Origin: Alphaproteobacteria bacterium UBA2966
GTDB taxonomy: Bacteria; Pseudomonadota; Alphaproteobacteria; UBA2966
Direction of reading: 5' to 3'
Length of the DNA: 63,314 bases
Assembly: GCA_002348365.1 (NCBI GenBank)
Contig: DEBC01000098.1
Location: 25,408-88,721 of the forward strand
Both the position numbers and the translations under genes were made by a program. Shown piece by piece: positions 1-7,176 of this stretch (within the stretch, counting starts at the first letter, position 1; every line of letters starts with the position of its first letter). The notes below the pieces were generated by a model that saw only the letters and a program-made list of their open reading frames with translations, was not told where the DNA came from and did no database searches.

Positions 1-131
1 GCCTTGTCGGTCTCGATCTCGGCAAGAATATCGCCCGACGTCACCGAATCGCCCTCCTTGACCAACCAGCGCGCAAGCGTTCCTTCCGTCATCGTCGGCG
101 ACAGAGCGGGCATGAGCAATTCAGTGGGCAT
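1..131 (-). CDS. pdhB: Pyruvate dehydrogenase E1 component subunit beta, N-terminal lipoyl domain (partial)
   Basis: Only the first 43 codons lie in the window, and the gene runs off the left edge. They encode the start of a biotinyl/lipoyl domain: MPTELLMPALSPTMTEG, then a stretch ending IETDKA, where the Lys in the DKA motif is the lipoylation site. E2 acyltransferases also begin this way. However, in Alphaproteobacteria the gene directly after pdhA is usually an E1-beta subunit carrying its own lipoyl domain, so E1-beta is favoured on context. The ATG at 131 lies 17 nt downstream of the pdhA stop, which suggests one transcript. E1-alpha and E1-beta together form the TPP-dependent decarboxylase of the pyruvate dehydrogenase complex. 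The sequence beyond the edge would separate E1-beta from E2. Confidence 0.8.
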   Translation of the reverse strand, partial: MPTELLMPALSPTMTEGTLARWLVKEGDSVTSGDILAEIETDK

Positions 132-148
132 GTTCCTCTCCCCGCGCC

Positions 149-1213
149 TCAGGCTTCAATCAGCACATCGGTGTAGAGTTCTGAGGCGTCCGGTTCGGGG
201 CTCTGTTGGGCGAATTCCGCAGCTTCGGAAACAATTTCCCGAACTTCCCTATCGATCTCCTTAAGTGCCTCTTCGTCCGCCATCTTGGCCTTTAAAAGGA
301 CATCGCGAGCGTGATCTATGGGATCGCGCTCTTCCCGCACTTTCTGAACTTCTTCACGCGTTCGGTACTTGGCTGGATCCGACATTGAATGCCCGCGATA
401 ACGATATGTTTTCATTTCCAGGAGCATTGGTCCTTTGCCGGCCCGGCAGTGCTTAACCGCCCTCTCGCCCGCTTCTTTCACCGCCAGGACATCCATGCCA
501 TCCACTTGTTCACCCGGAATGGTGAAGCTCTCGCCACGGCGGTAGAGCTCTGTCAGCGCTGAGGAGCGTTGAACGGAAGTTCCCATGGCGTAATGGTTGT
601 TTTCGATGACGAATATCACCGGCAAACTCCACAATTCAGCCATGTTGAATGACTCATAGACTTGACCTTGATTGGCCGCGCCATCGCCGAAGTAGGTAAG
701 CACGACATTGTTGGTCCCGTTATATCTTTCGGCGAATGCCAGACCTGTGCCCAAGGGGACCCAGGCGCCAACGATTCCATGTCCGCCGTAGAAGTTCTTT
801 TCACGAGAAAACATGTGCATGGATCCCCCTTTGCCACTGGAGTATCCACCGCTGCGACCCGTGAGTTCCGCCATAACGCCTTTGGGATCCATACCGCATG
901 CCAGCATGTGACCGTGATCCCTGTAGCCGGTGATAACGCAATCATCTTCGGTGATCGCTGCCTGCAGGCCTACGACCACTGCTTCCTGACCAATGTAGAG
1001 GTGACAGAAGCCGCCGATCAGTCCCATTCCGTACAACTGGCCCGCGCGTTCTTCGAATCGCCGGATCAGAAGCATCTGTCTGTAATATTCGATGAGTTCT
1101 TTCGAAGGCGCTGGAGATTTCTTGGTGCGGGTTGAACTCCCGGTCTTCTTGGATCCGGATTTTGCCGCCGTTCCCGCGGTTGCATTGCTACGTTTTGAGC
1201 GACTCTGCGCCAT
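149..1213 (-). CDS. pdhA: Pyruvate dehydrogenase E1 component subunit alpha
   Basis: The protein has 354 residues, the usual size for the family. It is the TPP-binding E1-alpha subunit, which decarboxylates pyruvate and passes the acetyl group to lipoyl domains. The TPP motif is visible as GDG at residues 176-178, closing with NN at 205-206. The phosphorylation-loop region YRYRGHSMSDPAKYR is near residue 270. Residues 1-35 are a Ser/Ala/Lys-rich, probably disordered leader before the conserved fold begins at about ELIEYYRQM. Such tails are common in alphaproteobacterial PdhA. The ATG at 1213 is the only plausible start. pdhB follows after 17 nt. About 280 nt separate this gene from ftsB upstream, and that leader contains two perfect hairpins that are listed separately. 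Confidence 0.96.
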   Translation of the reverse strand: MAQSRSKRSNATAGTAAKSGSKKTGSSTRTKKSPAPSKELIEYYRQMLLIRRFEERAGQLYGMGLIGGFCHLYIGQEAVVVGLQAAITEDDCVITGYRDHGHMLACGMDPKGVMAELTGRSGGYSSGKGGSMHMFSREKNFYGGHGIVGAWVPLGTGLAFAERYNGTNNVVLTYFGDGAANQGQVYESFNMAELWSLPVIFVIENNHYAMGTSVQRSSALTELYRRGESFTIPGEQVDGMDVLAVKEAGERAVKHCRAGKGPMLLEMKTYRYRGHSMSDPAKYRTREEVQKVREERDPIDHARDVLLKAKMADEEALKEIDREVREIVSEAAEFAQQSPEPDASELYTDVLIEA

Positions 1214-1252
1214 TGTCTCCCCTCAACCAAACAGTTCCGGGCACGCCGCCGG

Positions 1253-1270
1253 CAATGCGCCGCCGCATTG
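1253..1270. repeat. Perfect stem-loop in the pdhA leader (proximal)
   Basis: The inverted repeat CAATGCG-ccgc-CGCATTG forms a perfect 7-bp stem with a 4-nt loop, 40 nt upstream of the pdhA start. No T-tract follows it on the minus strand, so it is not a classic terminator. It could be an mRNA 5'-leader structure or a protein-binding dyad. Confidence 0.5.
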
Positions 1271-1281
1271 AGCGCCCTCAG

Positions 1282-1299
1282 TGATGGCGTAGGCCATCA
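1282..1299. promoter_or_regulatory. Perfect dyad TGATGGC-N4-GCCATCA in the pdhA leader (distal)
   Basis: A perfect 7-bp inverted repeat with a 4-nt GTAG spacer, about 70 nt upstream of the pdhA ATG. Its form (18 bp, symmetrical) would suit a dimeric repressor such as a GntR-family protein. An RNA hairpin is equally possible. No function can be assigned from sequence alone. It sits 12 bp from the second hairpin at 1253-1270. Confidence 0.4.
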
Positions 1300-1496
1300 A
1301 CTCAGGATATCCGCCGCGTGATGATATCGCGAGAGGAGTCTGCTACGGAACAACATATTGTGAGTCGAGCCCACCCACTAACTTATTACGATATCGAACA
1401 GAATTCGCCTCTGTCCGGGTTACCACTGTTCGCATTATCCGCATCACCTAACCGGCTGCAACCCCGACTACCGCACCCATGGGGCAAGCGGTTGCA

Positions 1497-1808
1497 TCAA
1501 CGTGTCAAGAATATGAGCTCATCGGGATGGGCAAGCCCAAGAACGATGCGGGAACGCTCATCGAGCATGTCACGATCCAATCCATCTAACCTCAGTAGCG
1601 ACACCCGGTGTTCCAACTCCATGCGAGCGGAACGAACCCGAAGCAATTCTCCAGATGCATGATCAATCTGCTGACTCAACTGTCGCCAAGCCGCTAACCC
1701 TCGATCGCCCTGCACGGCGTGGTAGCTGATATAGCCGATGGTCGCTATGCAGAGTAGCGGCAGAATGCAATGACGCAGTCTGCGGGTCAGTTCTGGCGTC
1801 GCAGTCAT
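1497..1808 (-). CDS. ftsB: Cell-division protein FtsB / DivIC-family septum formation initiator
   Basis: A 103-residue protein with a short cytoplasmic N-terminus and one membrane segment at about residues 14-32 (ILPLLCIATIGYISYHAVQG). A periplasmic coiled-coil region follows (about 40-75, SQQIDHASGELLRVRSARME), then the conserved C-terminal LDERSRIVLGLAHPDELIFL element. This is the architecture of the DivIC/FtsB family, which forms the FtsQLB complex of the divisome. Its place between eno and pdhA is the standard alphaproteobacterial location. The ATG at 1808 is used. A same-strand reading frame covering 1663-1908 has no family features and is rejected. Confidence 0.87.
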   Translation of the reverse strand: MTATPELTRRLRHCILPLLCIATIGYISYHAVQGDRGLAAWRQLSQQIDHASGELLRVRSARMELEHRVSLLRLDGLDRDMLDERSRIVLGLAHPDELIFLTR

Positions 1809-1929
1809 GCATCCAACGAATCACAGGCGATTCTTGGTCGTCAAGGAAATTCTTTATTAGTCCGTAAGTTAGCTCGAGACTCTGATATCCCGAATCATAT
1901 AAATTCACGGAATCTCGCGTTTCAAGTTC

Positions 1930-3201
1930 TTACTTCACTACAGTCCGCCCCGCGTAAACTGAGGCTCGACCGAGCTGTTCTTCGATTCGTATTAGTTGAT
2001 TATATTTCGCCGTTCGATCAGATCGCGACAACGATCCCGTTTTGATCTGTCCACAGTTTGTAGCAACCGCCAAATCAGCAATTGTCGTGTCTTCGGTTTC
2101 GCCGGACCGATGTGACATTACAGCCGTATACCCCGCATGGTGAGCCGCCTCTACGGTCTGCAGTGTCTCGGTGAGGGTTCCGATCTGATTGACTTTGACG
2201 AGAATCGAATTGGCAGTGCCACTTTCGATACCTTGTTTCAGTCGATCACGATTGGTCACGAACAGGTCGTCACCAACAAGCTGGACGCGATTTCCGATCG
2301 TGTCAGTTAAAGCCTTCCAGCCTTCCCAATCATCCTCAGCCATACCATCCTCGATAGAGATGATGGGATACCGGCTCACCAATTCTTCATAGATTCGGAC
2401 CATACCCGCCGCGTCCAGAGTCTTACCCTCGCCGGCCAGTACATATTTGTCGCCTTCATAGAATTCCGTAGCTGCCGAGTCGAGAGCCAGGAAGACATCC
2501 TCTCCTGGCCGGTATCCGGCGGTCTCGATAGCTTTCATCACGAATTCGATGGCTTCATCCGCGCTACCGATAGAAGGCGCAAACCCGCCTTCGTCGCCCA
2601 CATTGGTGTTGTGCCCGGCATCGCTCAAGCCCTTTTTCAGCGACTGGAATATCTCTGCTCCAATTCGAACGGATTCCGCGCAACTGTCCGCCGATACGGG
2701 CATCACCATGAATTCCTGGAAATCGATCGGGTTGTCTGCGTGAGCCCCGCCGTTGATGATATTCATCATAGGCACTGGAAGAGTCCGGCCTGCGACTCCG
2801 CCGATATATGCGTAAAGCGGCAGATTACAGGCCGACGCCGACGCCCGGGCGACCGCGAGGCTTACGCCGAGGATTGCATTTGCACCAAGCCGGCCCTTGT
2901 TGGGTGTACCGTCCAACGAAACCAATATCTCGTCAATTGCGGGTTGTTCCCGTGCATCCAGGCCCGACACGGCATCAAAAATCTCTCCGTTCACCGAGTT
3001 CACTGCCTGGCGAACGCCTTTGCCAAGATAACGATCTCCGCCATCACGCAATTCGGTCGCCTCATGTGTGCCTGTCGACGCACCGGACGGTACAGCCGCG
3101 CGCCCACAAGAGCCGTCCGCAAGCTCGACATCCACCTCGACTGTTGGATTTCCTCTACTATCGAGTATCTCGCGTGCTCGGATATCAACGATCGCCGTCA
3201 T
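1930..3201 (-). CDS. eno: Enolase (phosphopyruvate hydratase)
   Basis: At 423 residues it has the full family length. It interconverts 2-phosphoglycerate and phosphoenolpyruvate with Mg2+. The N-terminal ILDSRGNPTVEVDVEL, the GGAHADNPIDFQEFM loop, the metal ligands in LALDSAATEFY and SIEDGMAEDDWEGW, and the enolase signature ILVKVNQIGTLTET are all visible. The catalytic SHRSGETEDTTIADLAV loop is also present. The start at ATG 3201 gives the canonical MTAIVDIRAREILDSRG. It lies between kdsA (71-nt gap) and ftsB. PEP made here is the substrate of the neighbouring KdsA, so the pairing makes metabolic sense. Confidence 0.98.
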   Translation of the reverse strand: MTAIVDIRAREILDSRGNPTVEVDVELADGSCGRAAVPSGASTGTHEATELRDGGDRYLGKGVRQAVNSVNGEIFDAVSGLDAREQPAIDEILVSLDGTPNKGRLGANAILGVSLAVARASASACNLPLYAYIGGVAGRTLPVPMMNIINGGAHADNPIDFQEFMVMPVSADSCAESVRIGAEIFQSLKKGLSDAGHNTNVGDEGGFAPSIGSADEAIEFVMKAIETAGYRPGEDVFLALDSAATEFYEGDKYVLAGEGKTLDAAGMVRIYEELVSRYPIISIEDGMAEDDWEGWKALTDTIGNRVQLVGDDLFVTNRDRLKQGIESGTANSILVKVNQIGTLTETLQTVEAAHHAGYTAVMSHRSGETEDTTIADLAVATNCGQIKTGSLSRSDRTAKYNQLIRIEEQLGRASVYAGRTVVK

Positions 3202-3272
3202 TCAACCCTCACCGTAGATTGTTCAGAATTATTGCGGGACAGACCTCATTCGCGCTCAGATTGACGCCCAAT

Positions 3273-4109
3273 TCAGGTCAATCCTTTGGCCAAACGATCA
3301 AATGCCAAGAGCCTGCCTACGATTGCCCCCAATTCGTCCAAGCGCACCATGTTCGGGCCGTCAGAAGGCGCATTATCGGGATCTTCGTGCGTTTCCATGA
3401 ATACCGCAGCAACTCCCACTGCTACTGCGGCTCTTGCCAACACGGGGACGTATTGGCGATCCCCGCCACTCCGAGAGCCCAGTCCACCCGGTTGCTGCAC
3501 TGAATGAGTTGCGTCGAACACAACCGGATAACCCGTCTGCGCGAGAATCGGAAGTGACCGCATGTCGCTTACCAGAGTGTTGTATCCGAAACTGGCACCA
3601 CGTTCCGTAAGTAGAATGTTGTCGTTGCCCGCACCGCTGACCTTTTCGGCAACGTTCTTCATGTCCCAAGGTGCCAAGAACTGACCCTTTTTCACGTTAA
3701 CCACACATCCCGTGCGAGCCGCTGCCTGTAACAGGTCAGTTTGACGGCAGAGGAATGCCGGGATTTGAAGAACATCGACGACTTCGGCCAAATCCGCGCA
3801 CTGTGCTTCGTTGTGCACGTCGGTCAAGACAGGGCATCCCACGGTCGTGCGGATCTCTGAGAAAACGGGTAGTGCTTCTTCGAGCCCAACGCCGCGTGGG
3901 CTCGTTGAGCTGGTTCGATTGGCCTTGTCGAAAGAGGTCTTGTAGATGAAACCGACTCCCAAAGCCTCGGTAATCTCCGAAAGTCGCGACGACACGTCCA
4001 ACGCATGTTGACGGCTTTCCATCGCACATGGTCCGGCAATCAATGTCAGCGGTAGATCGTTGCCAAGGGTCAGTCCATTTACCGTCACGTGTCGGACGGC
4101 GGTCGTCAT
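3273..4109 (-). CDS. kdsA: 3-deoxy-8-phosphooctulonate synthase (KDO-8-phosphate synthase)
   Basis: A 278-residue cytoplasmic TIM-barrel aldolase that condenses PEP with arabinose-5-phosphate to give Kdo-8-phosphate for the lipopolysaccharide inner core. The motifs seen are IAGPCAMES at about residue 25, YKTSFDKANRTS at about 57, VKKGQFLAPWDM at about 140, LTERGASFGYN, and DATHSVQQPGG at about 195. The ATG at 4109 shares one base with the pyrG stop (TGATG), which indicates translational coupling to pyrG. The CTP made by PyrG is used to activate Kdo, so the pair acts in one pathway. Confidence 0.97.
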   Translation of the reverse strand: MTTAVRHVTVNGLTLGNDLPLTLIAGPCAMESRQHALDVSSRLSEITEALGVGFIYKTSFDKANRTSSTSPRGVGLEEALPVFSEIRTTVGCPVLTDVHNEAQCADLAEVVDVLQIPAFLCRQTDLLQAAARTGCVVNVKKGQFLAPWDMKNVAEKVSGAGNDNILLTERGASFGYNTLVSDMRSLPILAQTGYPVVFDATHSVQQPGGLGSRSGGDRQYVPVLARAAVAVGVAAVFMETHEDPDNAPSDGPNMVRLDELGAIVGRLLAFDRLAKGLT

Positions 4110-5737
4110 CAGACGAGCCTCGACTGCGTCACTGCCGCTTCTATGAAGGAGGCGAACAACGGATGAGGATCGAAGGGCTTCGACTTCAACTCAGGATGGA
4201 ACTGAACGCCAATGAACCAGGGATGATCGGGAACTTCCAAGATCTCAGGCAGGAATCCGTCGGGAGATTTGCCGGGAAAGATAACGCCTGATTTCGCCAG
4301 CAGGTTCTCATAGGCAAGATTCACTTCATAACGGTGGCGGTGCCGCTCACTGATCCGGTCCTGATTGTAGATCTCCGATACTTTGCTTGTCGGGCTCAGC
4401 ACGCACTCATAGGCGCCCAATCGCATCGTGCCGCCGACATCGCTTTCAGCGTCGCGATGCTCGATTTTCCCTTCCTTCTCCCACTCCGTCATCAGTCCAA
4501 CGACCGAATCCTCGCATTCACCAAATTCTGTTGAACCGGCACCGGATAGATCGGCCATGTTTCGTGCAGTTTCGATCACGGCCATCTGCATGCCGAGACA
4601 TATCCCGAAGTATGGAATTCGACGTTCCCGAGCGATTCTCGCCGCCGCGATCTTGCCCTCGATCCCTCTTTCACCGAACCCGCCAGGTACCAAAATTCCG
4701 TTCACGCCTTCGAGATAGTGGAGATTGCCGTCCTGCTCGAAGGTCTCGGATTCGATCCATTCGATGTCGACACTGACTTTATTGGCGATTCCGCCATGCA
4801 CCAGTGCCTCATCCAGGGATTTGTAGGCGTCCTTGAGACCGGTGTACTTCCCCACAACGGCAATTTTCACTTCGCCGTCCGGCGCAGAAAGCCTTCCTGT
4901 GATCTCCTCCCACGTACCGAGATCGGGTTCGGGCACTCCCGACATCCCGAAAGCCTGCAGTATCTGGCTGTCGAATCCTGCCAAGTGATAGCGGAGCGGG
5001 ACTTCATAGATCGACTCGACGTCGAGTGCGGGGATCACTGCATCGTCCCGAACATTGCAGAACAGCGCAATCTTTCGACGTTCGATCACTGGTATTTCAC
5101 GGTCGCAGCGACACAGGAGGATGTCAGGTTGGATTCCGATCCCGCGCAGTTCCTTCACCGAATGCTGTGTGGGTTTGGTCTTCAGTTCTCCCGCGGAGGG
5201 AATGAAAGGCAACAGGGTGAGGTGAACGAACAGCGATCGATCCCGACCAAGTTCGTTACCGAGCTGCCTGATGGCTTCAAAAAACGGCAAGCCTTCTATG
5301 TCGCCGACCGTGCCTCCGATCTCGCACAGGACGAAATCCTGATCATCCACATCAGCGCACACGAATTCCTTAATGGCGTCGGTCACGTGGGGAATAACTT
5401 GAACCGTGGCACCGAGATAGTCCCCCCGGCGTTCCTTGGCAATGATGCGCTGATAAATTCGGCCCGATGTAATGTTGTCACTCTGGCGCGCTGCGACACC
5501 CGTAAAACGCTCATAGTGACCCAAATCCAGGTCGGTCTCGGCACCGTCATCAGTGACATAAACTTCCCCGTGCTGATAAGGGTTCATGGTTCCTGGATCG
5601 ACGTTCAGATAAGGATCCAGCTTGCGCAGACGCACCTTGAATCCCCGTGCCTGAAGCACGGCGCCAAGCGCTGCGGATGCGAGACCTTTTCCCAGGGAGG
5701 ACACGACGCCGCCGGTAATGAAGATGTACCGCGTCAT
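4109..5737 (-). CDS. pyrG: CTP synthase (glutamine-hydrolysing)
   Basis: The protein has 542 residues from the ATG at 5737, giving MTRYIFITGGVVSSLGKG. A TTG nine bases upstream is possible but less likely. The N-terminal amidoligase domain (about 1-265) has the GGVVSSLGKG P-loop and the CEIGGTVGDIEG motif. The C-terminal class I glutamine amidotransferase domain (about 290-542) has the nucleophile in YFGICLGMQMAV and the His/Glu pair in GVQFHPELKSKP. It converts UTP to CTP in the cytosol, and that CTP feeds CDP-diacylglycerol (CdsA, in this window) and CMP-Kdo. The stop overlaps the kdsA start by one base. secG lies 82 nt upstream. Confidence 0.98.
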   Translation of the reverse strand: MTRYIFITGGVVSSLGKGLASAALGAVLQARGFKVRLRKLDPYLNVDPGTMNPYQHGEVYVTDDGAETDLDLGHYERFTGVAARQSDNITSGRIYQRIIAKERRGDYLGATVQVIPHVTDAIKEFVCADVDDQDFVLCEIGGTVGDIEGLPFFEAIRQLGNELGRDRSLFVHLTLLPFIPSAGELKTKPTQHSVKELRGIGIQPDILLCRCDREIPVIERRKIALFCNVRDDAVIPALDVESIYEVPLRYHLAGFDSQILQAFGMSGVPEPDLGTWEEITGRLSAPDGEVKIAVVGKYTGLKDAYKSLDEALVHGGIANKVSVDIEWIESETFEQDGNLHYLEGVNGILVPGGFGERGIEGKIAAARIARERRIPYFGICLGMQMAVIETARNMADLSGAGSTEFGECEDSVVGLMTEWEKEGKIEHRDAESDVGGTMRLGAYECVLSPTSKVSEIYNQDRISERHRHRYEVNLAYENLLAKSGVIFPGKSPDGFLPEILEVPDHPWFIGVQFHPELKSKPFDPHPLFASFIEAAVTQSRLV

Positions 5738-5819
5738 GGACCGCAAACATACATCAGAGACGCCGCGCCCCCAAGCAAAAGAGGGGCGAAAGCAACAAAT
5801 TGTCTCACAGGATCAGCAA

Positions 5820-6152
5820 TTATTGCGAAAGGGGAACCGAAGGACCGCTTCGGTCCTGAGACGGGCTGCTGGATGAAGGGGCCTTTGGATCAGTCGTATC
5901 GATGACCGATGACGGTCCGTCCGAACCACCCGAGAGAATGGCCAACATGATGCTTGTCGCGATAAAGCAAGTCGCGAGTATAGCCGTCGTACGGGTGAGC
6001 AAGTTTGCGGCGCCCCGGCTGGACATCATGCTGCCGCCACCGGCACCACCTCCGCCCATGCCCAAAGCCCCGCCTTCACTCCGCTGCATCAGTATGACGC
6101 CGACCAGCGCTAGCGCGAGAAGAATGTGGGTCACAAGAATGACGGTAATCAT
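5820..6152 (-). CDS. secG: Preprotein translocase subunit SecG
   Basis: A 110-residue protein with two membrane segments: about 2-21, MITVILVTHILLALALVGVI, and about 55-75, TAILATCFIATSIMLAILSG. Between them is the family's glycine-rich cytoplasmic loop, EGGALGMGGGGAGGGSMMSS. The C-terminal 35 residues are a Ser/Pro/Asp-rich tail of no recognised function. SecG helps the SecYEG channel move proteins across the inner membrane. The location between tpiA and pyrG is the usual one in Alphaproteobacteria. The start is ATG 6152. Confidence 0.94.
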   Translation of the reverse strand: MITVILVTHILLALALVGVILMQRSEGGALGMGGGGAGGGSMMSSRGAANLLTRTTAILATCFIATSIMLAILSGGSDGPSSVIDTTDPKAPSSSSPSQDRSGPSVPLSQ

Positions 6153-6202
6153 GGCGCATTCCTAGACGAAGCCGCAGGCCGAAGCAATGATCCGTCCTCC
6201 AC

Positions 6203-6964
6203 TCAACCAAAGGCCTCAACGATCGGCCAAAAAGTCTCTGCCTTCAGACTGGCGCCCCCGACAAGCCCACCATCGACATTTGTGATGGACATGATCTCTT
6301 GGGCATTGCCCGGATTGACGGAGCCGCCATACAGCAGCCGCAGCTGTTCAGAATCGGCGCCAAATCGCTCACCGATCTGGCTCCTCATGGCATCGTGGAC
6401 GTCCGCAATTTCCTCACTCGTAGGCGTCCGACCGGTCCCAATGGCCCATACAGGTTCATAGGCGACGACAGTATTCGATGCGGTCGTCCCATCAGGAAGG
6501 GAGTCAGCGAGTTGGCGACCAACAATTGCAAGAGCTTCTCCAGCGTCCCGCTGCGCCTCCGTCTCACCGACACAAACTACGGGTATAAGGCCAGCACGGC
6601 GGGCGGCAACCGCCTTTTCGCATACCTGGCTGTCCGTTTCTCCATGGTTTGTCCGTCTCTCGGAATGCCCGACGATGACATATGAACAACCAACGTCCTG
6701 CAGCATTTCGGCGCTCAAATCTCCGGTATGCGCACCACTGGCTTCGACATGACAGTCCTGCGCCCCCAGTGAGATGCTGGTCCCACGAATTAAGTCGAAA
6801 ACTGGCACAAGCACATGCGCGGGTGTGCACACCAGTATGTCGCAGGGAGAGGAGCTTTGCGCATCGGCCAGTTTCGCCAACCCAGAAGCCAGCTCGGCGG
6901 CTCCGGCCAAGGTACCGTTCATTTTCCAGTTTCCCGCTACCAGCGGGCGCGGCGCACTTGTCAT
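6203..6964 (-). CDS. tpiA: Triosephosphate isomerase
   Basis: The protein has 253 residues from the ATG at 6964. A longer reading back to 7084 would add 40 residues with no family similarity (Cys- and Pro-rich), so it is discarded. TIM-barrel catalytic residues are visible: Lys14 in AGNWKMNG, the His of VIVGHSERR near 97, and the Glu in AYEPVWAIGTG near 168. The phosphate loop LYGGSVNPGNA is near 210. It interconverts dihydroxyacetone phosphate and glyceraldehyde-3-phosphate. It is divergent from the ppiD gene, with 212 nt between the starts. secG follows 50 nt downstream. Confidence 0.97.
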   Translation of the reverse strand: MTSAPRPLVAGNWKMNGTLAGAAELASGLAKLADAQSSSPCDILVCTPAHVLVPVFDLIRGTSISLGAQDCHVEASGAHTGDLSAEMLQDVGCSYVIVGHSERRTNHGETDSQVCEKAVAARRAGLIPVVCVGETEAQRDAGEALAIVGRQLADSLPDGTTASNTVVAYEPVWAIGTGRTPTSEEIADVHDAMRSQIGERFGADSEQLRLLYGGSVNPGNAQEIMSITNVDGGLVGGASLKAETFWPIVEAFG

Positions 6965-7077
6965 GGCAAGAATTCTCGCTAGTTCAATTTTGGAAGGTGT
7001 TATAGGCGGGATCGTCGGCGCTGGCCACACACGACCGCGACACACGCAAACATTTTGCCTATCACGCGCCTCGGTGG

Positions 7078-7108
7078 TTGACAAAACAAGTCGTTTGCGC
7101 CGCTATCC
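7078..7108 (+). promoter_or_regulatory. Possible sigma-70 promoter for ppiD-trpE
   Basis: A perfect TTGACA hexamer at 7078-7083 lies in the tpiA/ppiD divergent spacer. Only a weak -10 match follows at a 19-bp spacing (CTATCC, 7103-7108). The predicted start of transcription would be about 60 nt before the ppiD ATG. The poor -10 keeps confidence low. Confidence 0.3.
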
Positions 7109-7176
7109 CCGCTCTAGCTATCACAGAACGCCAGTCACCCGCGAATGACTGCAACGCCGTGGAACGAGAACACTAA

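Noticed and set aside
1663..1908. 81-codon minus-strand frame overlapping the ftsB start
   Set aside because: It is out of frame with ftsB, resembles no family, and the ftsB frame has the membrane segment and coiled coil expected.
4718..5905. Long plus-strand open frame of 395 codons antisense to pyrG
   Set aside because: pyrG is intact with all motifs. The antisense frame reflects codon bias of the real gene and shows no domain.
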